Source: Semisulcospira habei
Taxonomy: Eukaryota; Mollusca; Gastropoda; Semisulcospiridae
NCBI GenBank assembly: GCA_036245525.1
Contig: BTPG01000003.1
Location: forward strand, 212,219,945-212,283,944
Length of the DNA: 64,000 nt
Reading direction: 5' to 3'
The notes below the pieces were generated by a model. The model was not told where the DNA came from. It saw nothing but the letters and a program-made list of their open reading frames with translations, and searched no databases. Below are positions 10,795-21,043 of this stretch, one piece after another (positions within the stretch are counted from its first letter, which is position 1; the number at the start of each line of letters is the position of its first letter). The position numbers were made by a program, and so were the translations under genes.

Positions 10795-11264
10795 CCATCT
10801 CCGGCTGTAGTGCGTCAGGGCTGAATGGGTTAAAGCGAGAGACAGAAAGATTTTCATGTCATCGTGTATGTGCGTACAAAAAAAAATCTTGCTTTCCACA
10901 AAAAAAAATGGATTACCTGTTACTTTCACAGGGCAGTACTAGCTACGGAACCTCATACCGATACTGTCAAGAATAAAGCGTAGGTAATCTCAATAAATTG
11001 ATACAAAATTATGGAGAGCGTCACTCTTCATATAAGGCACTGATGGACAGCAGAATCTATTTTGAGCGACCATCCTATATATGACAAATGACCTGTCGTT
11101 AAAGGCCATCGTCATCCAGCAAGCTAAATGACGGTCTTTAATGACGCGTTTTTGCCCATCAAGATTTCTCCTAACCCATTTCATTCTGAGGCTGATTTTG
11201 TAAAATGTGCTCTATTGTCCCACGAAGGCTGCATTCACTGATTAGGAGACAGAGCAACTGTTTT

Positions 11265-11332
11265 AGTTCATGGATGGTGCCAGCATAGCTTGGCGCCTCA
11301 GGCGCCAAGCTATGCTGGCACCACCCTTGAAC
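11265..11332. repeat. Hairpin repeat family 1 variant
   Basis: AGTTCATGGATGGTGCCAGC and ATAGCTTGGCGCC are mirrored. Flanks carry AACCCATTTCATTCTGAGGC and GTGAAGGGTTAA. Confidence 0.92.
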
Positions 11333-11889
11333 TATCAGTGAAATTTATTTCAAGCAATGGGTGTATCAGAATGTGAAGGGTTAACACAGCACCTGTGGAT
11401 TTTTTTCGTCTCTTGCAAAAATGGTGGTTTTTCATAACAGGTCCAACTGTACAGTTTAAATTGTCTAATCATCGTCATTTGACCTAGCTGTGTGATGCAG
11501 CCGCCAAAAGGCATAAAGTTCAGTAATAATATATACTCTCCCTGCTCTAGCAATGACTGATCAATGCAAGGTTGACACCTTCGACTACTAGGGTGCCTTG
11601 CGCCTTCTTCACGTGATTTTAAGTCTGGCTACAAGCATACAGAATAAAGTGGGCACCCCATGGATACACGTGATCACAATACTCCTTGCACATGGCAGCC
11701 CATCAGGCACTGCCAGAGATAGATTCAGTGCCTTAATTCCGGCCAACAACAACAAAAAAATAATTTAAAAAAAAAATCCAGTCTCCATTTTGAGAAACGC
11801 GAGATCTTCATCGTATAACAATGAAAATATCGATTTTCTCAAAATTGGACTTAACTCATTCTACCCCAGACACACCACAGCAAGATAAA
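11333..11889. other. Gene-free stretch
   Basis: Poly-A interruption near 11748-11778; nothing coding recognised. Confidence 0.4.
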
Positions 11890-11994
11890 GATCGACCATG
11901 ATAGTTCAAGGGTGATGCCAGAATAGCTTGGCGCCTATGGGCGCCAAGATATTCTGGCATCACCCTTGAACTATCATGGTCGATCTGTGTCCTG
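11890..11994. repeat. Hairpin repeat family 1
   Basis: ATCGACCATGATAGTTCAAG and GGTGATGCCAGAATAGCTTG are mirrored. It is bounded by TTAACTCATTCTACCCC and GGGGTAGAATGAGTTAA, an exact inverse pair. Confidence 0.92.
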
Positions 11995-12410
11995 CACTGC
12001 AACGCAGTCTTCAGAGGACGACTTCAAACTTTGGGGATTTCGGTCTTGGGGTAGAATGAGTTAAACGCTTTTATGCCAAATGAGGGCAGAACAGTAAATC
12101 ACGTCTTACTGGCAAGAGTGATAGCAGAAAGGTTCAGAGCGCGAGGTATGATGGCTTTTAGATGCTCCACGGTGAAACACACGCACGTTCTCCAAACAGA
12201 AGGAGGACAGAAAGATGCCCATGAACCCAGACAGATATTAATCTTGAGGACAAGCATCCACAGAACCCATAGCGGAGGTGCCCAAAAAAAAAAAAAAAAA
12301 GTATCTGGAAAGACCAGGATCGTAGGAGGTGGTCGGTCCCATGCATTTTAGATACTGGCCGCCTAGGCAGGACTAGCTGTGCAATCATGTAATGTATTAC
12401 AACCAAACAA

Positions 12411-12484
12411 TGTGTGCTGGTCTGTGAATTTTGGACCTTACGGCTTTAGCCGTAAGGTCCAAAATTCACAGACCAGCACGCACA
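12411..12484. repeat. Hairpin repeat family 2
   Basis: TGTGTGCTGGTCTGTGAATT and TTGGACCTTACGGCT are mirrored exactly with almost no loop. Confidence 0.93.
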
Positions 12485-12883
12485 CACACACGTTTAACAC
12501 CAAGGTCAGCACTTCCTTCTGTCGTCCTCATTTTGTGTTGTTCGAGTTTCATTCCTATGATTGGAGCCACTTTGAGGCAGACTGCCCCGTGAAGACATTT
12601 TTGTGAGAAGCTTGATATTCTTTGTAATAGAATGAAATTCTCGCTTTTCACAAAAAAATGTACTTTACAGCTTTTTGCCTTTACGGTGCAGCACTGTGTT
12701 CGTGATTCTTCCTGACGATGTCAAAAGTTTTGGTGCACTTGCTGTAATACATCACAAACATTTCCTTTGACGACGTCATCGATTGCTGTGTACTTTGCCT
12801 TTGGTTTATTACATCACATTTTCATGACGTCATAGATTGTTGGGTACTTGTGCACTTGGTCTTCAACATCACATTCATTAACG

Positions 12884-13229
12884 TCATCGATTGTTGGGCA
12901 CGTAGACGCCGAAGTAGAGGCCAAAGGCCAGCGCGTACGTCAGAAGACCGACGCAAACTCCGATGATGACAAAGATGAGGGCTTTCCTCGCGTGCCTCCG
13001 GGCTTCCTCAATGTCCCCGACTTCCCACGCGTTGTTGGACTTGGCTGCAAACGAGACACCGAAAATCAGAATACATCAACCTGTACATAAGTTAATCCGT
13101 TTAACCTGAAGGCTGGGTGGAGGTGTCACCTAACGCTTATGTAATGTATCAGTTGCAGAAGCTGTTATTCAAGGGTCGGGTCAAGGGTAGTGCCAGATTA
13201 GTTTAGCGCCTGATGGCGCCAAGCTAATC

Positions 13230-13269
<40 letters not shown>

Positions 13270-15404
13270 TACGGTATTTATAATGCGCTTATCTTATAAT
13301 AATTATAACCCTAAGCGCGCACTCACAACTCGCACACGCATGCGCACGCTTTAGACAATGACTCACGTACCACAAATAGTGAAAAAACATTACGACGGTC
13401 AGCTTGGGGTGTGGAGTGTGGTGATATAGTGCTAGAACTGTTGAAAGAGGTGAGTTTTGAGGGCGGACTGGAAGGAGGAGAGAGAGTGTTTCTGACGGAG
13501 AGAGAGTGGGAGGGTGTTCCAGGTGGATGGACCGTAGACGGAGAAGGAGCGGGGGCCGAAAGTGCTGAGTTTGGTGCGGGGAATGAGGAGGCGGAGAGAG
13601 GCGGAGCGGAGGGAGCAGGAAGGAGTGTAGGGGTGAAGTAAGTTGGAGAGATAGGTAGGAGCGTAGTTGTTCAGGGATTTTTAGCAGACAGAATCTTGTA
13701 TTAGATGCGTTGGGGGATGGGGAGCCAGTGAAGGAGCTTGAGCAGGGGAGTGATGTGGTCGGATTTTTTCTTTCTGAGGACGAGGCGGGCAGCATTGTTC
13801 TGGACGCGCTGAAGAGTGAGAGTGTTAGAGTGAGGAAGGCCAGAAAGGAGAGAGTTGCAGTAGTCGATGCGAGATAAGATGAGAGAGACAGCGAGTTTGG
13901 TGTCACGACCCTTGAATTATGACGGTCGATCCAGCTCTTGCTGCAGGCCAGGGCGTCGAGGCTAAATGGGTTATTAATAGTGTGTGAGCTGGTCCTCGAT
14001 TGTGGACCTTACGACACGATCTAAAGAAAAGTCTTTTCATTTCATTTCCTTTTTGATAAGATTTCGAGCCTTTCTTTACATAATTATACATTGCGCGCTG
14101 AATTCCACAAAGACAGGTGTGTCAGTACGTTACACGCGCAAGCTGACCTAAATATGCAAGAGCGCCACACATTCAAACAGTTGTAGTCGTCGTGGACGTT
14201 GGGTTGACTAATGCAAGTGGCCGCTTAAAAGGAAGACAACTGCATACGGAAACACCCTGTCCACTAAGACCTTCATATGAATCGTATGAGCAATACACGA
14301 TTGCCAGGATGTTCTGAGAACGTCATCAGTATTTGTGCACAAGGTCTGTCAAAGTGCGTCATATTCACTGTGACGTAGCGTGTTTAACTTTTCTGTATAC
14401 GTATTAACCCTTTGGCTGTCGGTAGCGCTTTTTGTCGAGGTGATTCCTGCAGGAATCACCTCGACAAAAACGGTACCGACAACACAGATTTAAATAAAAA
14501 CCTGCTGTCAATACCCGGAAAAAATACTTACATCCAAAGTGCCATCCCAGCAGGCCGAAGATGAAGTTACAGAGGAAGATGACCGCACACGATGTGTTGA
14601 CGAAATCTTTGGGCTTGTCTTTTGGGTTGGGCATCTGGGCCACTATAGGCGGGCCGGACTGCGTGAATATCACCTGCAATAAAGAAAGGGGAATAACATC
14701 GTTAGCTGTGCAGTAAATCTGAACATTTTTTTTATGATCCAACTATCTCACAAGGGGACAATGCTGACGATTCCCATGGCGGATATGGAGAATGAGGACC
14801 ACGACGAGGAGGACAGTAATGAAGATTACAACAATGAAACTAAGGACGTAGATGGTTAGGGTTACACCGGTCGGGGTTTATCCTCGGGGGGTCGGGGTCG
14901 CTCCGGTAGTCATAACCGGAGTACCCAGCGGGAATGCCTTCCCTCCTCCACCCCCCACCCCCCCAGCCAACCCCCACCACCACCACCCCCAGACCTATCA
15001 ATACTGTCACTCCCCTTCCTTTCCTAAATAAATCCTCAAATCAGCTACGTACACTTTAGTTTAACTCATTCGAGACGTGCCGAGGCGGCACGTCTCGAAT
15101 GAGTTAAGGTTGTATATATCTCGTAAAAACTACAGTCCTTTCAATTTAATGAAGTTGGTATGTGACTGAAACAAGAAGATGACATCATCAGAGAAGTTGG
15201 TGATGCTCGATCTAACGTGACACCCAGTGTTCACTTGACTTATCATACCTTGGCTGTCTCAGCGTCATACTGCGCGTGGCCCTTGTCCTGACCTTGACTT
15301 TTGCGGCCTTTGCCTGGTTGTGACGTCACTGGGCCTCCATCTTTGTGTCGGTGGTTGACGTCCACGTATACAGCCGTGTGGTCGATCGTCGCAACGTCCG
15401 ACAT
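12884..15404 (-). CDS. Dispanin / CD225-domain (IFITM-like) membrane protein, three exons
   Basis: Exon 1 is 15404-15249 (ATG at 15404, donor AAG|GTATGA). Exon 2 is 14673-14532 (acceptor TTGCAG, donor T|GTAAGT). Exon 3 is 13044-12884 (acceptor TTTGCAG, stop TGA). Phases 0 and 1 join cleanly to give 152 residues. Residues 1-75 are polar, with a basic [13 protein letters not shown] block. TM1 (about 80-98) contains [18 protein letters not shown]. The loop holds the CD225 signature [20 protein letters not shown]2 (about 122-147) is rich in Gly and Val and the protein ends VPNNR. Family members sit in plasma or endosomal membranes. Vertebrate IFITMs restrict virus entry, but no such role is shown here. 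Intron 2 holds a family 1 hairpin split by a LINE, and a family 4 hairpin. An inverted exon-3 copy lies near 21.1 kb. Confidence 0.85.
13095..13219 (+). repeat. Family 1 hairpin, left half (split by LINE)
   Basis: Begins near GTTTAACCTGAAGG and runs through GTGCCAGATTAGTTTAGCGC to AAGCTAATCT. It is interrupted there and resumes at about 13906. Confidence 0.8.
13220..13904 (-). mobile_element. CR1/L2-like LINE 3' fragment inserted in a hairpin
   Basis: On the minus strand, from about 13880 down to 13680, a frame encodes [31 protein letters not shown] and [18 protein letters not shown]. These are the conserved RT thumb/C-terminal motifs of CR1/L2-like LINEs. The frame then breaks. The 3' end reads AAGCGCATTATAAATACCG with an (ATT)n tail at 13221-13270. 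Both ends abut the two halves of a family 1 hairpin, so it inserted after that hairpin. It lies in dispanin intron 2, same strand as the gene. Confidence 0.8.
13905..13976 (+). repeat. Family 1 hairpin, right half
   Basis: ACCCTTGAATTATGACGGTC and GATCCAGCTC, then GGCTAAATGGGTTA, the usual right end of family 1. Confidence 0.8.
13982..14012. repeat. Family 2 hairpin, half copy
   Basis: GTGTGAGCTGGTCCTCGATT and GTGGACCTTACG, with no mirrored arm. Confidence 0.6.
14404..14485. repeat. Hairpin repeat family 4, TTAACCC-bounded
   Basis: TTAACCCTTTGGCTGTCGGT, then TTTTTGTCGAGGTGATTCCT, mirrored around CTGCAG. Confidence 0.9.
15061..15107. repeat. 47-nt palindrome
   Basis: TTAACTCATTCGAGACGTGC and its mirror GCACGTCTCGAATGAGTTAA surround CGAGGCG. 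The terminal sequence resembles the ends of families 1 and 7. Confidence 0.95.
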
Positions 15405-15410
15405 GGCGCC

Positions 15411-15425
15411 GGTTACCTAGCAACC
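15411..15425. promoter_or_regulatory. Candidate RFX X-box near dispanin ATG
   Basis: GGTTACCTAGCAACC, a palindromic match to the RFX X-box pattern (GTNRCC spacer RGYAAC), lies seven bases upstream of the dispanin start codon. The motif is seen; the function is inferred. Confidence 0.4.
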
Positions 15426-15429
15426 GAGA

Positions 15430-16390
15430 AACGAGGTCAGTGCAATGTTGACATTGTACTCGTATCAAAATATAACAATGGAAAATAAAATCGAAGGTGA
15501 CAGTAATCGTCTTGACAGCCGGTTTACCCTTTGTCCTTTTCCCTACGTGGGGCCAGTGTTACACGTGTTTGCCCACATTTCAGGCAGTGTGTCACAACTG
15601 TTGGGGCCCAACCTCGGCGTCGACCCAACCTCGACCAAAGTGACGTATAGTAAGATATGCTAACTCTTCAGCTTGAATTTCTAAAGTCCTCAGAATCGGT
15701 ATAATCACGGGTATATCAGTGATTAACCATCCCACTGGCCTACAGTTTCACAACATTGTGCGACATATAGTGCTCGCAAAAAGTAAAGGATGTATTACTT
15801 AAAGCTTGAATTATTTAAATGTCCCAAAAGGTTTAAACATTAATCAGACCAAAACGATGACTGCAGTTTGCAGACGTAAGGTGTTTTCCAATATTTTAGT
15901 AATTCAAGTTGGAATTATGAATTCCCTGACATTTTGTGAGCACTATATGTCACACCAATGTTGTGAAATTGTAGGCCAATGGGATGGCTAATCACAGATA
16001 TAACCGTTATTATACCCATTCTGAGAACCTTTAGTAATTCAAGCTGAAAAGTTAATTACCTTACTATTCAATTGTTCAGCATTATATGTCACTCTGGCCG
16101 AGGTTGGGTCGACACCGAGATTGAAACCCAACAACCATTTTAGTGACGAAACCAATCGTGCGACATCTTTGAGAACATGTATAACAAGATGCTACTGTGA
16201 CGTCCTCCAATCGTGCGACATATTGTGGAACATGTATAGTAAGATGCTCCCGTCACGTCTGCCAATCGTGCGCGGACATGTTCTGGAACATGGATAATAA
16301 GATGTATTGTCAAATCCGCCTAAGAAGCACGTGGACTAATGCGCTTTCGCTAAGACAAATTTAGCCCATTTAGCCCCGACACACTACAAC
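15430..16390. other. Gene-free stretch with diverged inverted repeat
   Basis: GTCACAACTGTTGGGGCCCA near 15590 pairs loosely with the region near 16130. TTGTGCGACATATAGTGCTC near 15755 pairs with GAGCACTATATGTCACACCA near 15940. This looks like an old hairpin of several hundred bases. No gene was recognised. Confidence 0.5.
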
Positions 16391-16470
16391 AGAGATGGTT
16401 CGACCATGATTAAGCAAGGGTAGTGCCAGATTAGCTTGGCTTGATAAATCATCAGTGGTCGATCCATCTT
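16391..16470. repeat. Family 1 hairpin, deleted centre
   Basis: GGTTCGACCATGATTAAGCA and GTGCCAGATTAGCTTGGCTT, then directly GGTCGATCCATCTTCTG; most of the right arm is missing. Confidence 0.7.
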
Positions 16471-16639
16471 CTGATACTGGTACACAGTCGTTAGCTGACA
16501 CCTCCAAAATTTGGTAAAATCGGCCGTAAAGTTACATGGCCATAACACTTTCGAGACGTGCCGCATCCGGCCGATACGCGGCTCTGGGTGCAGCATCTCT
16601 AAATAATTTAAAGTTGCTTTTCGCTCCATCGAAGATACT

Positions 16640-16937
16640 AACCCTTTGACTGCCGGTAGCGCTTTCAACCGCGATGAGTCCTGCAGTAAATCATTGCGAC
16701 AAATAAAACGCTACCGACACCTAAAGGGCAGACAACCGCGATGAGTCCTGCAGTAAATCATTGCGACAAATAAAACGCTACCGACACCTAAAGGGCAGAC
16801 AACCGCGATGAGTCCTGCAGTAAATCATTGCGACAAATAAAACGCTACCGACACCTAAAGGGCAGACAACCGCGATGAGTCCTGCAGTAAATCATTGCGA
16901 CAAATAAAACGCTACCGACACCTAAAGGGCAGACAAA
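16640..16937. repeat. Family 4 hairpin with 67-bp tandem expansion
   Basis: TAACCCTTTGACTGCCGGTA is followed by four tandem copies of a 67-bp unit beginning at 16671, 16738, 16805 and 16872. Each copy holds GCGATGAGTCCTGCAG and ACGCTACCGACACC, i.e. parts of both arms. Confidence 0.9.
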
Positions 16938-17419
16938 AAATGCGCCGACATTAAGTTTCTCCAGACGTGTTCCTAAAGACAACATCTTTCAACGCTAAAA
17001 GCTTTGGGCTGAACAGACGGTGATTTCCAACTGACGAAGCACTGAACCTGGTCTAAACAAACTGCTGTCAACGTCCCTACCAGGATTCGAAAAAAATGAC
17101 TTGCAACCTGTTCGGGCGTCGATCTGAAATAAGATGTATTGTCAACTCCGCCTGTATTGTCAGATCCTGGTTCCCTAGTAATGACGTGACTCAAAACTAC
17201 CGTGCGCTTCAAACTGACCTATCCTGTCTCTCTCGCGTCAACGAAAACAATGTCAAAAGTAAACATGGTCCATTCAACCTTCAAGCAGGAAGTGATCACA
17301 GCAGACACACTTAGGCGACAGATTTTCACACGGCGGGGACTCAGTCAGCCCCGCCGAACTCCGTCTGCAAGCGGCCCAGACTCTCATGAGCCCCACGGCT
17401 CCCATTAAAGTCAAACCTG

Positions 17420-17483
17420 CAACAGGCATAGATCCTCATGAGCCCCTGCAGTCGCAGCGACTCATGAGGATCTATGTCTGTTG
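17420..17483. repeat. Hairpin repeat family 3
   Basis: CAACAGGCATAGATCCTCAT mirrored by ATGAGGATCTATGTCTGTTG. Confidence 0.9.
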
Positions 17484-17575
17484 TTCCCATGGCGACCCAT
17501 CCGCAATGAAAACTATGCAGTCGTAAGCATGCAAGTAAAGAAGAAGACCTGAGCAGGCAAAATTGGACGGTTTAA

Positions 17576-17850
17576 CCCATATAATCTCACGGCCGCGTTT
17601 CGTAAATTTTGGAGGTGTCACCTAACGACTATGTACCAGTTGCAAGAGATGGATCGACCATGATAATTCAATGATAGTGCCGGATTAGCTTGGCGCCTTG
17701 AATTATCATGGTCGATCCATCTCCAGCTGTAGTGGCTGGACAAAATGGCTTAAAACGCTGAACGGTTCTTGGGATATCTTGCTGACAAGCTCATCTGGCA
17801 CTACCCTTGGTCGACCCATCTCCTGCTGCTGGGTGTTGGCGCTAAATGGG
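17576..17850. repeat. Family 1 hairpin, rearranged
   Basis: Left arm GGATCGACCATGATAATTCA runs to TTGGCGCC and is joined directly to GAATTATCATGGTCGATCC. A second partial right half follows at about 17790-17850, ending CTAAATGGGTTAA. Confidence 0.75.
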
Positions 17851-18228
17851 TTAAGGAAAGGTGTGTTACTTCACTACCGCTGTCACGTAGTGTAAAAGCG
17901 ACTCGTTCAAAGTAAACACCAGCACCGTCTGTTGTAAACAGGTTTTTTTTTTAATTTTTTTTTTTTTAGTCGAGTGCACTGGTGAAAAATGAAGATAATA
18001 ATTGTAACAGCCGATCTAACTGTCACTGCATGCTTGTTTCAAAGCTGCCTTCTCAAGGCCGTATGCTTTCAATGTTAAGGTTGGCCACTACAACGGGTTC
18101 CTCACTGAAAGCCTGAAAGCGCATATTGCAGCACAGTACGTCACGAGTGTGTTAAAGACTAGCGGCCAGTTGCATGAGTAAGCATCAAGTCCTGGGCCAG
18201 GCACTGAAGCAAGGTGCTCCGCTACTAC

Positions 18229-18320
18229 TGAGCTTAGTCCGGCTGCGCCAGCCACTAGGCAAGACTGATGCGCCGCTAAAACTAACCTCGCTTAGTGGCT
18301 GGCGCAGGACTAAGCTCACT
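18229..18320. repeat. Hairpin repeat family 6
   Basis: TGAGCTTAGTCCGGCTGCGC, then CAGCCACTAGG, mirrored by CTTAGTGGCTGGCGCAGGAC and TAAGCTCA. Confidence 0.85.
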
Positions 18321-18644
18321 CATGCAACGGACCCCAGCGAAAAGATTTTTACACGGCACCATAAGAACACCGTTAAGCAGCAGTTTCAAAGGCCGACGTA
18401 AGCCCGAGGAACTTTTGTTCGCCGGGAATCTGTCTGGGCTTATGCGGGGACGACTTACTGACGACACGACACAATGCATACCTAAAGCACCAAAGCGCGC
18501 AGAAATGATGACAATGTCAAGTTGCCTGGAGAGAAGGCGTCTGTTTGCTTTAGATGTGTTGTTTTTTCCCCCGAGATGTGCCAGTCCTGCATTCCTAGGC
18601 AACGAAACGCGGCACGTATGTATGAGTATCCTGCGCCATTGTTT

Positions 18645-18837
18645 AACCCCACACGGTTTCGGAGGGTGTCACCTAATGACTACATATCAGTTGCAAGAGA
18701 TGGATCAACCATGCTAATTCAAGGGTAGTGCCAGATTAGCTCGGCGCCTGAAGGCGCCAAGCTAATCTGGCACTACCCTTGAATTAGCATGGTTGATCCA
18801 TGTCCTGCTGCACTGCTTTGGGGCTAAATGGGTTAAA
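18645..18837. repeat. Family 1 element, complete with TTAA-type ends
   Basis: Envelope begins GTTTAACCCC and ends GGGGCTAAATGGGTTAA. The core hairpin is 18702-18799 with GGATCAACCATGCTAATTCA mirrored. Subterminal parts are asymmetric. Confidence 0.85.
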
Positions 18838-18899
18838 ACAGTGTGTTTGCAATATTTAACCTAATCAACGGCTGTTGCGAAATCTTGCTGACAAAAAAC

Positions 18900-18901
<2 letters not shown>

Positions 18902-18977
<76 letters not shown>
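18902..18977. repeat. (TA)n microsatellite
   Basis: About 38 TA units. The same 15 bases of flank (CGAAATCTTGCTGAC) occur inverted on the other side, forming a larger palindrome (about 18876-19010). Confidence 0.97.
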
Positions 18978-18980
<3 letters not shown>

Positions 18981-19189
18981 TACTTTCGTTTTTTGTCAGC
19001 AAGATTTCGCAAGATTATATATATTAAAAAACAACAACTAAACAGTCACGCACGCAAACACTACTAACGCAAGAAGCCTTGCCCTGTTAGTCGATAAGCG
19101 TGGTTTTCAAGCAATACGTCCCACTAGTATTATCGATTTCTCGGTTCCCTACTGCTTGAAAATCACGTTTCTCGACAAGCTATATGTGT

Positions 19190-19280
19190 GTTTGGGGGAG
19201 GGACGGGGGCGGAGGAGGCAGGGGTGGGGGTGGGGTGGAGGGGGGGGGAGGCTAGGAGGGGGGGGGGGGAGGGCGGCGGG
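19190..19280. repeat. G-rich tract
   Basis: Many G runs of 3-9 on the + strand, compatible with G-quadruplex formation. Confidence 0.8.
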
Positions 19281-19316
19281 TTTGCGCACAAACTCAAACT
19301 ATCTCTGCGGTCTTAC

Positions 19317-19396
19317 TTGAATCTGCGCATTGAGTTATATTATAAATATGAGAAATGCGCCATATAAATACTATGTATTATTATTATTATTATTAA
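19317..19396 (+). mobile_element. LINE 3' tail fragment
   Basis: GAAATGCGCCATATAAATAC then (TTA)n, the 3' end seen in CR1/L2-like LINEs. Confidence 0.5.
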
Positions 19397-19543
19397 TTAA
19401 GTCTTGTAAACAATCCATTCGAGTCACTTCTGTACATACAACGTTGTGTTCGCGAACCTGAGAACTCACTTATACAGAGTACCTCCCCGCCTTGCCATAC
19501 TTACATACCAGCTTGGCTCCATATATAATATATAAGCAGGTCG

Positions 19544-19613
19544 CGTGTGCTGGTCTGTGATTTTGAACCTTACGGCCTTAGGCCGTAAGGTCCAAAATCA
19601 CAGACCAGCACAC
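19544..19613. repeat. Hairpin repeat family 2
   Basis: CGTGTGCTGGTCTGTGATTT and ACCTTACGGCC are mirrored nearly exactly. Confidence 0.93.
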
Positions 19614-19794
19614 GAAATGCCTAGATCTTAATTCAGTCGCCGCATTCAGCCACCTGTAGCACAAATGATCCGCCTCTCATGTGGGCCGACGTGTGACGTC
19701 AAAAACCAATAATATCATAACGGGTCACGTGTTTCAACAGCTTGTGCACTCGGTATTTAAGTCAAAGTGTATTGATTGAACCTAGTCACCACAA

Positions 19795-19870
19795 AAACCT
19801 CGGGCCGACTTCGCGTGGCTGTGCGCGGGACAACTGCGACCCGCGTGGGGTCGAAGACCTTTTGCTTTCT
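19795..19870. repeat. GC hairpin family 5, decayed
   Basis: CCTCGGGCCGACTTCGCGTG, GTGCGCGGGACAACTGCGAC and GAAGACCTTTTGC retain the family order with mismatches. Confidence 0.6.
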
Positions 19871-19931
19871 TTATTTGGTATGCACCACCCCGCCTGTTTA
19901 GTCACGCGTTAACCCACTAGACTCGAACACT

Positions 19932-20060
19932 ATGGTATGGTATGGTATGGTGTGGTATGGTATGGTATGGTATGGTATGGTATGGTATGGTATGGTATGG
20001 TGTGGTATGGTATGGTACGGTACGGTACGGTATGGTATGGTATGGTATGGTATTGTATGG
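19932..20060. repeat. (TATGG)n tandem repeat
   Basis: About 25 copies of TATGG with TGTGG and TACGG variants; open in frame but not a gene. Confidence 0.97.
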
Positions 20061-20339
20061 TGTCTCCGAGGCGCACATATCCATCTAAGATGCTCAAGGT
20101 GCCGTAGGGATGGAAGCTGAAGCTTTGAAAGCCTGCTGCTACTAAGCGCTACTTCATGTGCAAACCTCCACCCTACTATTAACTTCGGTGCATGTGAAAT
20201 ATTTCTGTTTCCATTTCACCGGCCCTTCTCTTTTCGAATAGTGGTAATGGGATTTTTAACTTACGCGCTTGCTGATTATGCGTGCTGTACACACGAAGGC
20301 GAGACAGGCAACCGTAAGCCGAGTCTGTACGTTAATTTG

Positions 20340-20455
20340 ACTCGATGGGAATGAGGAAAAGTCCACAACCCATTCCTGCCCACCAGGGGATTCGAACCCC
20401 GAATCTTACGACTGCCAGCGCAGTGTCTTATCCACTAAGCTACGTCCTCATGTCA
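20340..20455 (-). mobile_element. tRNA-derived SINE head
   Basis: On the minus strand, GTAGCTTAGTGGATAAGACA (A-box-like) and GGGGTTCGAATCCCC (T-arm/B-box-like) lie in tRNA-like spacing, but the acceptor stem does not pair. The region before it resembles a SINE body. Confidence 0.65.
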
Positions 20456-20470
20456 ACTACAGCAGGAGAT

Positions 20471-20568
20471 GGATCGACCACGCTAATTCAAGGGTAGTGT
20501 CAGATAAGCTTGGCGCCATCAGGTGCCAAGCTAGTCTGGCACTACCCTTGAAGCATCATGGTCGAACC
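20471..20568. repeat. Hairpin repeat family 1
   Basis: GGATCGACCACGCTAATTCA mirrored by TGAAGCATCATGGTCGAACC around CATCAGG. Confidence 0.88.
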
Positions 20569-20784
20569 ATCTCCAGCAACTGGTACATAGTCTCCTTAGG
20601 TTACACCGCCAAAATTTGGGTGAAAATTTGGCCGTGGCGGTGTTAAGGTGTCAAAATGATAGATCCTCGATTTGCAGAACAGCTGAAAGCGCTGTCGGTC
20701 AGAAAGGAGTATAAATTATTCTAGAGTATAAATTATTCTTATAAGTTCCTACAGACCCCTGCATTCATGTGACTCTACGCCACT

Positions 20785-20985
20785 TAACCCTTGTAGCCCC
20801 AAGGTCCCATTTCTCAAATTTTGGAGGTGTTGCCTAACGACTGTGCACCAGTTACAGGAGATTGATTGACCGTGATAATTCGAGGGTAGAGCCAGATTAG
20901 CTTGGCGCCTGAGGCGCCAAGCTAATCTGGCACTTCCTTAGAATTATCATGGTCATTCCATTTTCTGCTGTAGGGACTCGGGGCT
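20785..20985. repeat. Family 1 element
   Basis: Starts near TTAACCCTTGTAGCCCC. The core at 20861-20960 has TTGACCGTGATAATTCGAGG mirrored around TGAG. It ends TAGGGACTCGGGGCTGG, interrupted before GGGTTAA. Confidence 0.8.
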
Positions 20986-21043
20986 GGAAGGAAGGGCCTG
21001 GCTGTGGGTATGAATTCGTCCGCCTACAATGGGTGTTGGGTGC

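Noticed and set aside
13411..13641. Gly/Glu-rich 76-aa plus-strand open frame
   Set aside because: It is the antisense of a CR1/L2-like LINE RT C-terminus on the minus strand.
16665..16937. CRISPR-like array
   Set aside because: Direct 67-bp tandem copies without unique spacers, in a eukaryote; it is an expanded hairpin.
17202..17408. Possible first exon of a gene (68-aa frame)
   Set aside because: No donor site in a sensible phase and no family resemblance; the end overlaps a hairpin flank.
18843..19067. Open frame with alternating Ile-Tyr
   Set aside because: Translation of the (TA)n microsatellite.
19932..20120. 62-aa open frame of repeated Met-Val-Trp-Tyr-Gly
   Set aside because: Produced by the (TATGG)n repeat.
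20378..20452. Possible tRNA gene on the minus strand
   Set aside because: A good T-arm but no matching acceptor stem; SINE head is more likely.
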